From positions 1-35,722 of the forward strand of contig JAUSPV010000017.1 of assembly GCA_030652755.1 (NCBI GenBank): a stretch of 35,722 nt of DNA, read 5' to 3'. The translations under genes were made by a program, and so were the position numbers. Position 1 is the stretch's first letter. Every line of letters starts with the position of its first letter. Origin of the DNA: Caulobacter sp. GTDB taxonomy: Bacteria; Pseudomonadota; Alphaproteobacteria; Caulobacterales; Caulobacteraceae. Positions 8,961 through 17,986 of this stretch are shown here, piece after piece. The notes under the pieces were generated by a model. It was not told the origin of the DNA, searched no databases, and saw nothing but the letters and a program-made list of their open reading frames with translations.

Positions 8961-10339
8961 TTGGCGTCCTTCAGAGCGCGGAAGTCGATGTCGCTGTCGG
9001 CGATCATGTAGATGACGGCGGCCCAGGCGGCGACGTTGTGGTCGAGGCTGAGGCGGTCGACCTTGTCGATGGTGTCGTCCTCGGAATGGTGGAAATCGAA
9101 GTAGCGGCTGGCGTCCTGGCGGAGGCTGAAGACCGGAACGCCGGCGGCCTGAAGGCCTGAGGTGTCCGCGCCGCCGGATCGCGCCGGCTCCGACGACACG
9201 AGGATCTTCAGCGGCGCCAGCAGGCTCGACAGCTGATTGCGGATCGGATGCGCGGCCGCCCCCTGCGGCAACATCAGCGCATAGATTCGGTCGCCGCCCA
9301 GATCGCTTTCGCTGGCGACGACCAGGTTGCCGATCTCGCCGGCCCGGGCCTTGGCGTAGGCCTCGCTCGAGCCGCCGCTCTCCTCCGAGCCCCACATGAC
9401 CACGCGGATCGTCCGCTTCGGATGGCGCGGCAGATCGCCGATCAACTTCGCCGCCGCCGTGGTGATGGCGATGCCGGAAGCGTCGTCGATGGCGCCGGTC
9501 CCGACATCCCAGCTGTCCAGGTGGCCGCCGATGACGATGATCTGCTCAGGGCGCTCGCTGCCGAGGATGTCGCCGGAGATGTTCCAGGCGACGTTGTCGG
9601 GGTTGGTGGTCGAGGCGAGGCTGAGCTTCACCTTCACCGGCCCCCGGGCGGCGAGGCGCTCCAGCAGCTCTGCGTCCGGCACGCCCAGCGCGGCGGCGGG
9701 GATCTTCGGCGCGTCGTCGGCGTATCGGAAGGCCCCGGTGTGCGGCAGGCGCGAGTCCGAGGTCGAGATCGAGCGGACGAGGTAGGCCACGGCGCCGCGC
9801 CTTGCGGCCTCCGACGGGCCGGACCGCCGGGCGACGCCGGCGGCGCCGTAGCCCGCGCCGTCCTGGGTGCGGGTCATGGCCTGGGTCACCACGGCGATCT
9901 TGCCGGTCAGCGACCCGGCCGGCGCGGCCAGCAGGTCGGCGTAGGCCCGGAACACCACGACCTCGGCCTCGATCCCCCTGGCCGGCGTCGGGACGGAGCC
10001 GCCAAGGCCCAGGATCGACAGTTTGAACGGATAGGGCGCCACCACCGAGGCCGACTCCGCGCCGCGCGTCCAGGACGGTTTGGCGAATTCCTCGACCGTG
10101 ATGTTGGTGAAGCCGAGGTCCCTGAACGTCTGCACGCCCCAGTCCTTCGCCCGGACCATGGCGGGAGAGCCGGTCGGGCGCGGCCCGACGTCGGTGGTCA
10201 GGTCCTCCAGCAGGGTCCAGGCGGTGGGATCGGCGAGCGCCCGGTCGCGCACGGCGGCTGCGGTGTCGACGGGCTCGGCGGCGAGCGCGGGGGACGACAG
10301 GGCGAGGACGGCCGCGAGGGCGAGCATGGAAATTCGCAT
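8957..10339 (-). CDS. Secreted M28-family zinc aminopeptidase/carboxypeptidase
   Basis: This is a predicted exported metallopeptidase of family M28 (carboxypeptidase Q/PGCP-like). The ATG at 10339 begins a clean signal peptide ([20 protein letters not shown]). An upstream TTG would place ten residues before it and is less likely. A protease-associated-type domain sits around residues 110-240. The catalytic domain shows the zinc-ligand set: [19 protein letters not shown] (His, Asp), [10 protein letters not shown] (Glu pair), [10 protein letters not shown] (Asp) and [14 protein letters not shown] (His). All expected ligands are present, so it should be active. It overlaps ddl by ATGA. The substrate is unknown; location in the dcw cluster invites a link to wall peptides, but nothing in the sequence proves it. 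Confidence 0.88.
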   Translation of the reverse strand: MRISMLALAAVLALSSPALAAEPVDTAAAVRDRALADPTAWTLLEDLTTDVGPRPTGSPAMVRAKDWGVQTFRDLGFTNITVEEFAKPSWTRGAESASVVAPYPFKLSILGLGGSVPTPARGIEAEVVVFRAYADLLAAPAGSLTGKIAVVTQAMTRTQDGAGYGAAGVARRSGPSEAARRGAVAYLVRSISTSDSRLPHTGAFRYADDAPKIPAAALGVPDAELLERLAARGPVKVKLSLASTTNPDNVAWNISGDILGSERPEQIIVIGGHLDSWDVGTGAIDDASGIAITTAAAKLIGDLPRHPKRTIRVVMWGSEESGGSSEAYAKARAGEIGNLVVASESDLGGDRIYALMLPQGAAAHPIRNQLSSLLAPLKILVSSEPARSGGADTSGLQAAGVPVFSLRQDASRYFDFHHSEDDTIDKVDRLSLDHNVAAWAAVIYMIADSDIDFRALKDAK

Positions 10340-10455
10340 GTCAGGCGGGTGCGACAGGCGGGCCGCCAAGTCAAGCGAGGGGTGGTCTGGATGCGGTCAA
10401 GATTTGGCGCAGCCTGGCGGCGGGAACCGGGAGCCCTCGGCCGGCAGGTCGCCGT

Positions 10456-11568
10456 TCAGCGCCCGCGCGTCAGGTGGCGGTACTCCACGAGGCGTTCCTT
10501 GTCGCGGCGCACCTGCTCACCGATCGTGTTGTCCAGATCGAGGGTCGAGTAGCGGATCCATGAGCCCGTATCGAGCTTGTCCTGGACCAGGGTCACCGGC
10601 GTGCGCCAGCGGAAGAAGGACGCCCAGGACACCGCCAGGCCGAGAACCACGGCCAGACCCTGCAGCACCCGGAACGTCACGCCGCCCTCGGCCGGCGCCG
10701 ACAGCCCGGCCAGCGACCAGATCCACAGACCCAGCACCAGAAGGGCCAGGAACCCGCCGGCCCAGTCCATCCAGTAGCGCTCGCGGCGCACGCGCCACAT
10801 CGACACCTGGATGTACTTTTCCAGGTACTCCATCCGCGCCGCGATCCACATCAACAGGCGGATCAGGAAGGCCGAACGCTTGCCCCAGGCCGGGCCGTCG
10901 CTCTGGAAGTGGGTCTCGGACTGGTCGGGCAGCGCCCGGATGGTGGTGTAGTCGTTCTGGAGCGTCCGCGTGTACTGCACGATCTCGCGCGACAACGAAT
11001 AGGAGCGGTTCTCCAGCCCCAGCCGGTACTGGGTGAAGACCAGGGTGTTGACCCCGAAGAACAGGCCGACGACCAGCAGCATGGCGACGCCGACGGCGAT
11101 GGCCTGCGGGCCGGCCCCCACGATCACCCCCTGCAGCAGCATCGCGCCGGAACCGGCCAGCAGCCACAGGCCGGCAAGGGCCACGATCTGCATCATGCGC
11201 TTGCCGAGCATGTAGGTCAGCAGCCAGCGGAAGATCAGGCGGCCGTAGGCGGAAATCTCTCGCCGCATCTGCGCATCGTCGGGGAAGCGCTCCTCGACCT
11301 GGCGCTTGAACAGGACGTGGAAGCGGTCCGGTTTGCGGTTCTGCTCGCCGAACGGAAAGATCTCCAGCGGCGCGTTGTAGTAGAGGTCGATCCGCCGCGA
11401 GATGGCCGCCTCGACCGACGCATCGAGCGACAGGAAGTCGGCGCTGGTGAACAGGCGGGCGCTTTCGTCGATATCCGGATCGGTCGCCGACATGGCCTGC
11501 CGTCCCTCGTGCGCGGGGCGCACCAGGTCAGGGTCGGCGGGGGGGTGATCGTGATCGTGTCCAGACAT
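10456..11568 (-). CDS. Uncharacterised four-TM membrane protein in the dcw cluster
   Basis: I do not recognise a named family. The 370-residue product (ATG at 11568, MSGHDHDHPPADPD) begins with a His/Asp-rich stretch. A soluble segment follows (about 40-110, containing DLYYNAPLEIFPFGEQ). Then come two adjacent transmembrane helices (about 125-180), a charged central region (about 185-280, with NDYTTIRALPDQSETHF and an aromatic, Arg-rich WRVRRERYWMDWAG), two more helices (about 280-335) and a basic C-terminus. There is no signal peptide. It sits between murB and the M28 peptidase, 87 bp downstream of murB, and is read in the same direction. An in-frame upstream start at 11613 is possible but adds a sequence with no visible merit. 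A role in envelope growth is only suggested by position. Confidence 0.8.
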   Translation of the reverse strand: MSGHDHDHPPADPDLVRPAHEGRQAMSATDPDIDESARLFTSADFLSLDASVEAAISRRIDLYYNAPLEIFPFGEQNRKPDRFHVLFKRQVEERFPDDAQMRREISAYGRLIFRWLLTYMLGKRMMQIVALAGLWLLAGSGAMLLQGVIVGAGPQAIAVGVAMLLVVGLFFGVNTLVFTQYRLGLENRSYSLSREIVQYTRTLQNDYTTIRALPDQSETHFQSDGPAWGKRSAFLIRLLMWIAARMEYLEKYIQVSMWRVRRERYWMDWAGGFLALLVLGLWIWSLAGLSAPAEGGVTFRVLQGLAVVLGLAVSWASFFRWRTPVTLVQDKLDTGSWIRYSTLDLDNTIGEQVRRDKERLVEYRHLTRGR

Positions 11569-11655
11569 GTGCCGAGGGCGCCCCAGTAACGTCCCCCTAG
11601 GCATACGACACAATCGGCCGCGCGGCCACGGCGTTCCCGTGTTCGACGAACCGGA

Positions 11656-12570
11656 TCAGGCCGGCTTGCCGATCCGCTTGATTTCCCACTGCAGATCGAC
11701 GCCCGTCTTCGCCTTCACGTCGGCGCGCACGGCATCGCCCAGACCCTCGAGGTCGGCCGCCGTGGCCTCGCCCGGGTTGATCATGAAGTTGCTGTGCAGG
11801 TCGCTGAACATCGCCCCGCCGCCGGTCGCCCTGAACAGCTTGCCGCGCCAGCCGGCCTCGTCGACCAGCTTCCAGGAGGAGTGGCCCTCGGGGTTCTTGA
11901 AGGTCGAGCCGCCGGTCTTTTCGCGGATCGGCTGGGTGGTCTCGCGGCGGGCGGTGATCTCGTCCATGCGGGCCTTCACGGCGGCGGGATCGTCGGGCGT
12001 CCCCCGGAACACCGCCTGGATCCAGAACGTCGAGTTCTCGGGCACGACGGTGTGGCGGTAGGTGAAGCCGAAGTCCTCGTTCTCCCAGACGCGCATCTCG
12101 CCGGTGCGGTCGTAGCCGACGGCGCTGACCAGCACGTCCTTAGTCTCACGGCCGTAGCAGCCGGCGTTCATGGTCAGGGCGCCGCCGATCGTGCCGGGGA
12201 TGCCGACGAAGAACTCCAGACCCGCCAGCCCGGCCTTGGCGGCGGCGCGGGCCACCTGGGCGTCGAGCGCGGCGGGACCGGCGATGACCAGGTCGCCGTC
12301 GACCAGCACCTCGCCCCAGGCCTTGCCGGCGCAGCGAATGACCACGCCCGGCACGCCGCCGTCGCGGACGATGACGTTGGAGCCGACGCCCAGCGCCGTG
12401 ACCGGAACGCCCTGCGGCAGCTGGCGCAGGAAGTCGGCCAGGTCCTCGGGATCGGCCGGCAGGAACAGCACCTCGGCCGGCCCGCCGACCCGGAACCAGG
12501 TGAACGGCGCCAGCGGCTCGTCGAACAGCAGCTTGCCGCGTACGGCGGGGAGGTTGGCTTTCCAGGTCAT
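11656..12570 (-). CDS. murB: UDP-N-acetylenolpyruvoylglucosamine reductase MurB
   Basis: MurB reduces UDP-GlcNAc-enolpyruvate to UDP-MurNAc with NADPH and FAD, the second committed step of peptidoglycan synthesis. The FAD-binding domain shows [26 protein letters not shown] and [15 protein letters not shown]. The C-terminal domain carries GGSTFKNP, with the serine that donates the proton, and [19 protein letters not shown]. At 304 residues and without the long tyrosine-loop insertion it is a type II MurB. The ATG at 12570 has GCAGGG about 9 nt upstream, immediately next to a copy of the family 1 repeat that fills the gap to murC. Confidence 0.97.
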   Translation of the reverse strand: MTWKANLPAVRGKLLFDEPLAPFTWFRVGGPAEVLFLPADPEDLADFLRQLPQGVPVTALGVGSNVIVRDGGVPGVVIRCAGKAWGEVLVDGDLVIAGPAALDAQVARAAAKAGLAGLEFFVGIPGTIGGALTMNAGCYGRETKDVLVSAVGYDRTGEMRVWENEDFGFTYRHTVVPENSTFWIQAVFRGTPDDPAAVKARMDEITARRETTQPIREKTGGSTFKNPEGHSSWKLVDEAGWRGKLFRATGGGAMFSDLHSNFMINPGEATAADLEGLGDAVRADVKAKTGVDLQWEIKRIGKPA

Positions 12571-12579
12571 TTCGAACGC

Positions 12580-12676
12580 CCTGCGTGGTTCGACACGCGC
12601 TGCGCGCTGCTCACCATGACGTACTCAGAATACGTCATCCTGAGCAGGCCCGCAGGGCCGTGTCGAAGGACGCACG
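12580..12676. repeat. Palindromic intergenic repeat, family 1 copy B
   Basis: It fills the murC-murB gap. The outer arms are TTCGACACG (12589-12597) and CGTGTCGAA (about 12659-12667). Each side has its own hairpin (left GCGC-tgc-GCGC, right GGCCC-gca-GGGCC). The inner arms TGCTCACCATGACGT and ACGTCATCCTGAGCA close on a short loop. The layout is the same as copies A and C, but the side hairpins have different bases. It starts 9 nt from the murB start and ends 3 nt before the murC stop. Confidence 0.85.
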
Positions 12677-12679
12677 ACC

Positions 12680-14101
12680 TCACGTCCCCAACGCCTCAAG
12701 CTGCCCCGGCAGGGCGTAGGACCAGCTGGTGATGTCCCCCGCCCCCAGCAACACGACCATGTCCCCCGCCTTCGCCTCCTCGGCGATCATCCCGGCCAGG
12801 GCGGCGGGGCTCTCCAGCGGCAGGGCGCGGCGGTGGCCGAAGCGGCGCAAGCCCTCGATCAGGCCGTCGCGGTCGATGCCCGGGATCGGCGCTTCCCCGG
12901 CCGTGTAGACGTCGGCCACGATGACCACGTCGGCGTCGTTGAAGCAGGCGCTGAACTCGGCCATCAGGTCGCGCAGCCGGGTGTAGCGGTGCGGCTGGAC
13001 CACGGCGATGACCTTGGCGTCCGGCGTCATGGCCCGGGCCGCGGTCAGCACGGCGGCGATCTCCACCGGATGGTGGGCGTAGTCGTCGATGATCCGCACG
13101 CCGTTCACGACCCCGGTGGTGGTGAAGCGCCGCTTTACGCCGCCGAAACCCTTCAGGCCCGCCCGGATGCCGGCCTCGTCGACGCCCAGCTCGCGGGCGA
13201 CGGCGATGGCGGCGCAGGCGTTCATGACGTTGTGCAGCCCGGCCATCGGCAGGGTCAGGCCCTCGTAGCGGATCGGCTCCCCGGCCAGCGGGGTGATCAG
13301 CACGTCGAACCGCGCGCCGTCGGGGCCCATGGTGATGTGCTGGGCGCGAACCTCCGCCTGCGGATTGGTCCCGTAGGTGACCAGCCGCCGGTTCTCGATC
13401 CGGGCGGCCATGGCCTGGACCTCCGGGTGGTCCACGCAGACCGCCGCGAAGCCGTAGAAGGGGATGTTCTCGACGAAGTCCTGGAAGCCCTTCTTGACCG
13501 CTTCGAAGTCGCCCCAGTGGTCCAGGTGCTCGGCGTCGATGTTGGTGACCACCGCGACGGTGGACTTCAGCTTCAGGAAGGTGCCGTCGCTCTCGTCGGC
13601 CTCGACGACGATCCAGTCGCCCTCCCCCACCTTGGCGTTGGTGCCGTAGGCGTTGATGATGCCGCCGTTGACCACGGTGGGATCCAGGCCGCCGGCGTCC
13701 AGCAGCGCGGCGATCATCGAGGTAGTCGTGGTCTTGCCGTGGGTGCCGCCGACGGCAACCGAGAACTGAAGTCTCATCAGCTCGGCCAGCATCTCGGCGC
13801 GGCGGACCAGCGGAAGGCGGCGCTCGCGGGCGGCGACCATCTCGGGATTGTCGGCCTTCACGGCGGTCGAATAGACGATGGCCGAGGCGTTCTCGACGTT
13901 GGCGGCCTGCTGGCCGATGAAGATCCTGGCGCCCAGCTTCTCCAGCCGCTCGGTGTTGGCGCTGGCCTTCAGGTCGCTGCCCTGAACCGTGTAGCCGATG
14001 CGGATCATGATCTCGGCGATGCCGCTCATGCCGATGCCGCCGATGCCGATGAAGTGCACGGGACCAAGTTCGAAGGGTACGGGGCGGCGGCGCTGGTTCA
14101 T
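12680..14101 (-). CDS. murC: UDP-N-acetylmuramate--L-alanine ligase MurC
   Basis: MurC adds L-alanine to UDP-MurNAc using ATP, the first amino-acid addition to the stem peptide. The Rossmann N-terminal domain reads [18 protein letters not shown] (15-32). The Mur-ligase P-loop is GTHGKTTTT (119-127), followed by [24 protein letters not shown] and [10 protein letters not shown] in the central domain, and [10 protein letters not shown] in the C-terminal domain. At 473 residues it is normal length. I chose the ATG at 14101 ([14 protein letters not shown]). A GTG 69 nt upstream lies inside the repeat region and adds nothing conserved. No good ribosome-binding site precedes the ATG, and the gene is flanked on both sides by family 1 repeats, so unlike its neighbours it is not coupled by overlap. 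Confidence 0.97.
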   Translation of the reverse strand: MNQRRRPVPFELGPVHFIGIGGIGMSGIAEIMIRIGYTVQGSDLKASANTERLEKLGARIFIGQQAANVENASAIVYSTAVKADNPEMVAARERRLPLVRRAEMLAELMRLQFSVAVGGTHGKTTTTSMIAALLDAGGLDPTVVNGGIINAYGTNAKVGEGDWIVVEADESDGTFLKLKSTVAVVTNIDAEHLDHWGDFEAVKKGFQDFVENIPFYGFAAVCVDHPEVQAMAARIENRRLVTYGTNPQAEVRAQHITMGPDGARFDVLITPLAGEPIRYEGLTLPMAGLHNVMNACAAIAVARELGVDEAGIRAGLKGFGGVKRRFTTTGVVNGVRIIDDYAHHPVEIAAVLTAARAMTPDAKVIAVVQPHRYTRLRDLMAEFSACFNDADVVIVADVYTAGEAPIPGIDRDGLIEGLRRFGHRRALPLESPAALAGMIAEEAKAGDMVVLLGAGDITSWSYALPGQLEALGT

Positions 14102-14155
14102 GGGAAGCGGCTTAGACGATTTGCGGGGCGGCCGGAATACGGGCGTTGACGTCAC

Positions 14156-14262
14156 TGCGTCCTTCGACACGCCCGCTGCGCGGGCTGCTCAGGATGACGT
14201 AGATTGAACGCTACCCAAGAACGTCATGCTGAGCAGCGCCGCAGGCGCGTGTCGAAGCACGC
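14156..14262. repeat. Palindromic intergenic repeat, family 1 copy C
   Basis: It lies between murG and murC. The outer arms TGCGTCCTTCGACACG and CGTGTCGAAGCACGCA are near-perfect complements. The left side hairpin is CCCGC-tgc-GCGGG and the right is CGC-cgca-GCG. The inner arms TGCTCAGGATGACGT and ACGTCATGCTGAGCA close on an AT-richer loop (14201-14220). It is the longest and best-preserved of the three copies. Confidence 0.87.
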
Positions 14263-14276
14263 AGGGCGCCAGCGTC

Positions 14277-15377
14277 CTACCCCCCCAACGCCGTCCGCTC
14301 GACCAGATCGGCCAGCTTCTCGGCCGCGTCGGGCCTGGCCACGGACCGCGCGCCCCTGGCCATGTTGGCCAGCCAGGCGGGATCCTTCAGCAGCGCCTTC
14401 AGGGCCGCGGTCATGGCGTCAGCCGTCAGTTCGTCCTCGGAGGCCACGGCGGCGGCGTCCGCGTCGGCCAGCAGTTTGGCGTTGAAGGTCTGGTGGTCGT
14501 CGACGGCGATCTTCAGCGGCACCAGCAGCGACGGCTTTCCGGCCACCGCCAGCTCGCAGACCGTCGAGGCGCCGGCCCGGCCGATGACCAGGTGCGCGTC
14601 GCGCAGCCGGCCGGCCATGTCGCGGAAGAAGGGCGCCACCTCGGCCTTGACCATGGCGTCGGCGTAGATGCGCCGGGCGATGTCCATGGATTCCTTGCGG
14701 GTCTGCTGCTGGACCACGATCCGGGCGCGCAGGTCTTCGGGCAGACGCAGGATGGCCTCGGGAACCATCTCCGACAGCAGGCGGGCGCCCTGGCTGCCGC
14801 CGGTGATCAGCAGACGGATCGGGCCGTCCGCCGTCGGGGGCTCATAGGCGAGGTCGGCCAGCGCGCGGATATCGGGGCGCACCGGATTGCCGATGACGCG
14901 CGCCCTGGCCTTCACCTTCGGACTGGCCTTTTCCAGCGTCGGGAAGGCGCAGGCGACTTCCTTGACGCTGCCGGCCAGGAAACGGTTCACGCGGCCCAGG
15001 ACCGCGTTCTGCTCGTGGATGACCGTCGGCCGGCCCTGGCTCAGCGCCGCCAGCAGGGACGGCAGGGACGGATAGCCGCCGAAGCCGACGACGACCGCCG
15101 GGTCCATGCGCTTGAAGAAGCCGCGGGCCTGCATCGTGCCCTGAAGGACGGCGGCGCCGGCCTTGAGCATCCCCACCGGGTCGCCGGGACGGGCCGTGGC
15201 GGCCGAAAGCGTGATGCGCAGATCGGCCGGAAACTTGTCGGCGTAGAGGGCGCCGCGCTCGTCCGTCGCCAGCAGGACCCGCCAGCCCCGCGCCGTCAGC
15301 ACCTCGGCCAGGGCCTGGGCCGGAAACATATGACCGCCGGTTCCCCCGGCGGCGACCACTGCAAGTCTGGCGCGCAT
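14277..15377 (-). CDS. murG: Lipid II synthase MurG
   Basis: MurG is the GT28-family glycosyltransferase that moves GlcNAc from UDP-GlcNAc to lipid I on the cytoplasmic face of the membrane, making lipid II. Motifs seen are GGTGGHMFPA (11-20), VVGFGGYPSLP, HEQNAVLGRVNRFLA, ITGGSQGARLLSE for the UDP-GlcNAc pocket, and GRAGASTVCELAVAGKPSLLVPLKIAVDDHQ. At 366 residues it is standard. The ATG at 15377 begins MRARLAVVAAGGTGGH. The reading frame stays open far upstream through ftsW, but that part is antisense-frame shadow and not MurG. ftsW ends 11 nt upstream. Confidence 0.97.
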   Translation of the reverse strand: MRARLAVVAAGGTGGHMFPAQALAEVLTARGWRVLLATDERGALYADKFPADLRITLSAATARPGDPVGMLKAGAAVLQGTMQARGFFKRMDPAVVVGFGGYPSLPSLLAALSQGRPTVIHEQNAVLGRVNRFLAGSVKEVACAFPTLEKASPKVKARARVIGNPVRPDIRALADLAYEPPTADGPIRLLITGGSQGARLLSEMVPEAILRLPEDLRARIVVQQQTRKESMDIARRIYADAMVKAEVAPFFRDMAGRLRDAHLVIGRAGASTVCELAVAGKPSLLVPLKIAVDDHQTFNAKLLADADAAAVASEDELTADAMTAALKALLKDPAWLANMARGARSVARPDAAEKLADLVERTALGG

Positions 15378-15388
15378 GGAGCTACTCT

Positions 15389-16558
15389 CTAGGCGAAGGC
15401 GCCGGCGCGGGCGAGGCCTTCGTTGGCCGTGTAGGCGCCCGGCCGTTTGCGGGTCAGTCCCAGCGCCATGCCCAGGGTCAGGCCCATGGCCAGCATCGAG
15501 GAGCCGCCGTAGCTGATGAACGGCAGCGTCATGCCCTTGGTCGGGATCATGTTGAGGTTCACCGCCACATTGATCAGCGCCTGCTGCCCGACCAGCACGA
15601 ACAGCCCGGCGGCGGCCACCTGCTCGAAGGGATCGGACAGCCGCAGCGCCCGGTAGAGGCCGCGTATGACCAGGAAGGCGAACAGGCTGATCAGGGCCAG
15701 CGAGAAGATCAGGCCGTATTCCTCGGCCAGCACCGAATAGGCGAAGTCGGTGTGCATGTCGGGCACGCCGCGCTTCATCACCCCCTCGCCGGGTCCGCGG
15801 CCGAACAGCCCGCCGGCGGCGATGGCCTCGGACGCCTGGCTGATCTGGTGCTTGTCGGCCTTGTCGGGGCTCAGGAAGGTGTCGACCCGCGCATGGACGT
15901 GCGGGATCAGGAAGTAGGTGCTGCCCAGACCGATGACGGCGGTGACGCCCAGCCCCATGATCCAGCTGATCGGCACCCCCGCCATCCAGAAGGCCGCGCC
16001 GAAGGCCACGGTGATCAGCACGGTCTGGCCGACGTCCGGCTGGATCAGCAGCAGCGCCACGGCCAAGCCGTAGAGGCAGAAGGCGATGAAGACGCCGGGC
16101 ACGCCCTCGCCCTTCTGGCCCTCGGCGAACATCCAGGCGACCAGCACGATCAGCGCCGGCTTCATGAACTCCGACGGCTGAAGGGTGAAGCCGGCGATGT
16201 TGATCCAGCGCGTCGCGCCCTTGGCCTCGTGCCCCAGGAACGGCAGCGCCGCCATCAGCAGGATGGTCAGGACATAGACGATGAAGGCGGTCCGCCGCAC
16301 GCCCCGCGCGGTCATCATCGAGCTGACCACCAGAATGGCCAGGGCCGCGACGCCGAACACGCTCTGGCGGATCGCGAAGTGGAAGGAGGCGTCGTAGTGC
16401 AGGCGGGCGGCGGCGGCCGGGCTGGTGCCGAACGACAGCAAGACGCCCAGGGTGATGAGGATGGCCACCGCACCCAGCAGCCAGTGGTCGGTCGTCCACC
16501 ACCAGCGGCCCAGGGCGGTGCGATCGGAGCGCGCGAACGGGTGGACGCTGTTGGTCAT
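15389..16558 (-). CDS. ftsW: Septal peptidoglycan polymerase FtsW
   Basis: FtsW is the SEDS-family glycosyltransferase that polymerises lipid II at the septum in partnership with FtsI. The 389-residue protein has about ten hydrophobic helices. Family landmarks are GATRWINIAGFTLQPSEFMKPA near helix 3-4, AFCLYGLAVALLLIQPDVGQT, GRGPGEGVMKRGVPDMHTDFAYSVLAEEYG in the large periplasmic loop with the conserved Asp, and LPFISYGGSSMLAMG near the C-terminus. The ATG at 16558 overlaps the murD stop as ATGA. The C-terminal tail is short (about 20 residues). Confidence 0.97.
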   Translation of the reverse strand: MTNSVHPFARSDRTALGRWWWTTDHWLLGAVAILITLGVLLSFGTSPAAAARLHYDASFHFAIRQSVFGVAALAILVVSSMMTARGVRRTAFIVYVLTILLMAALPFLGHEAKGATRWINIAGFTLQPSEFMKPALIVLVAWMFAEGQKGEGVPGVFIAFCLYGLAVALLLIQPDVGQTVLITVAFGAAFWMAGVPISWIMGLGVTAVIGLGSTYFLIPHVHARVDTFLSPDKADKHQISQASEAIAAGGLFGRGPGEGVMKRGVPDMHTDFAYSVLAEEYGLIFSLALISLFAFLVIRGLYRALRLSDPFEQVAAAGLFVLVGQQALINVAVNLNMIPTKGMTLPFISYGGSSMLAMGLTLGMALGLTRKRPGAYTANEGLARAGAFA

Positions 16559-17970
16559 GCGCGCGCTCCCCTGAGGGCGGGCCGGTCGAGGCCCTCGACG
16601 GCGGCGCGGAACGCCTCGCCCCGGGCCTCGAAATCGCTGAACTGGTCGAAGGAGGCGCAGGCCGGCGACAGCAGGACGACGGCGTCCTCGCCGCTGGCGT
16701 CGGCGTCGGCCCAGGCGGCGGCCACGGCGGCCTCGATCGTGCCGGCCTTCAGATAGTCGGCCTTGCCGTCCAAAGTCCGGGCGAAGTCGTCCTGCGCCTC
16801 GCCGACGAGGTAGGCCTTCGCCAGGCGCGGGAACAGGTCCTCGAGCGCGGCGATGCCGTCAGACTTCGCCCGGCCGCCGGCGATCCAGTAGACGCGCGGA
16901 TAGCTGCTCAGCGCCTGGCGCGCGGCGTCGGCGTTGGTGGCCTTGGAGTCGTTGACGAAGCGCACCAGGCCCCGGACTCCGACCGTCTCCATGCGGTGCG
17001 CCAGGCCCGGGAAGGTCATCAGCCCCTCGGCGGCGACCTCGGCCGGGATGCCCAGCGCGCGGGCTGCGGCGTAGGCGGCGGCGGCGTTCTGCCAGTTGTG
17101 GCGGCCGGGCAGCGAGCGGGCCCGCACCAGGTCGGCGACCTCGATCACCCGGTCGCCGGTGGCGTCATAGAGCACGCCCTGAATCGCGTAGACGCCACGC
17201 CCCATCGAGCGGCTGGCGCTGATCGGCCAGATGGTCCGGCGGTTGGCGGCGGTGATCTCGGTGCAGATGCGCTGGCACCAGGCGTCATCGACCCCGATGA
17301 TGGCGGTGTCGCCCTTGCCCTGGTTGAGCAGCACCCGGCGCTTGGCGGCGACATAGCCCTCCATGCCGCCATGGCGATCCAGGTGGTCGGGCGAGATGTT
17401 CAGCAGCACGGCCGCGTCGGCCTTGAGGCTGCTGGTCAGGTCCAGCTGGTAGGACGAGGTCTCCAGCACATAGACAGCGCCGCCGTGCATGTCCTCCAGG
17501 CCCAGCACGCCGTAGCCGATGTTGCCGCCGATCCGGGTGTCCCGACCGGCGGCGGCGCACAGGTGGCCCAGCAGCGCGGTGGTCGTCGACTTGCCGTTGG
17601 TGCCGGTGATCGCCGCGATCCTGGGCCGCTTGTGCGGCGGCGCGGCGTTGACGGTGCGGGCGAAGAGCTCGATGTCGCCGAGCACCTCGACCCCCGCGGC
17701 GGCGGCCTTCTCGACCGACCAGTGCGGCTTGGGGTGGGTCAGCGGGATGCCGGGCGACAGCATCAGGGCGGCGAAGTCGGACCAGTCGGCGGCCTTGAGA
17801 TCCTCGACCGCGAAGCCCTCGGCGGCGGCGGTCTCGCGGCTGGCCGGATTTTCGTCCCAGAGCGCGACCTGCGCCCCGCCGGCCACGAGGGCGCGCGCCG
17901 CCGTCAGCCCGGTCCTGCCCAGACCGAGAACGGCGACCTTGCGTCCCTCGAAACCGCGAACGGGGATCAT
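16555..17970 (-). CDS. murD: UDP-N-acetylmuramoyl-L-alanine--D-glutamate ligase MurD
   Basis: MurD adds D-glutamate to UDP-MurNAc-L-Ala in an ATP-dependent reaction. The N-terminal domain shows KVAVLGLGRTGLTAARAL (11-28) and LSPGIPLTHPKPHW. The P-loop is GTNGKSTTT (123-131), followed by ETSSYQLD, NISPDHLDRHGG and, in the C-terminal domain, NDSKATNADA and LLSPACASFDQF. At 471 residues it is usual length. I chose the ATG at 17970 (MIPVRGFEGRK). A TTG 54 nt upstream would overlap mraY and adds no conserved residues. mraY ends 16 nt upstream and ftsW overlaps downstream. Confidence 0.97.
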   Translation of the reverse strand: MIPVRGFEGRKVAVLGLGRTGLTAARALVAGGAQVALWDENPASRETAAAEGFAVEDLKAADWSDFAALMLSPGIPLTHPKPHWSVEKAAAAGVEVLGDIELFARTVNAAPPHKRPRIAAITGTNGKSTTTALLGHLCAAAGRDTRIGGNIGYGVLGLEDMHGGAVYVLETSSYQLDLTSSLKADAAVLLNISPDHLDRHGGMEGYVAAKRRVLLNQGKGDTAIIGVDDAWCQRICTEITAANRRTIWPISASRSMGRGVYAIQGVLYDATGDRVIEVADLVRARSLPGRHNWQNAAAAYAAARALGIPAEVAAEGLMTFPGLAHRMETVGVRGLVRFVNDSKATNADAARQALSSYPRVYWIAGGRAKSDGIAALEDLFPRLAKAYLVGEAQDDFARTLDGKADYLKAGTIEAAVAAAWADADASGEDAVVLLSPACASFDQFSDFEARGEAFRAAVEGLDRPALRGARA

Positions 17971-17986
17971 GACCGGGGCTGCCTCC

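Noticed and set aside
15378..16502. Long in-frame extension upstream of murG, giving a 741-residue frame
   Set aside because: It overlaps ftsW in another frame and is Arg/Pro/Gly-rich with no family similarity; MurG starts cleanly at 15377.
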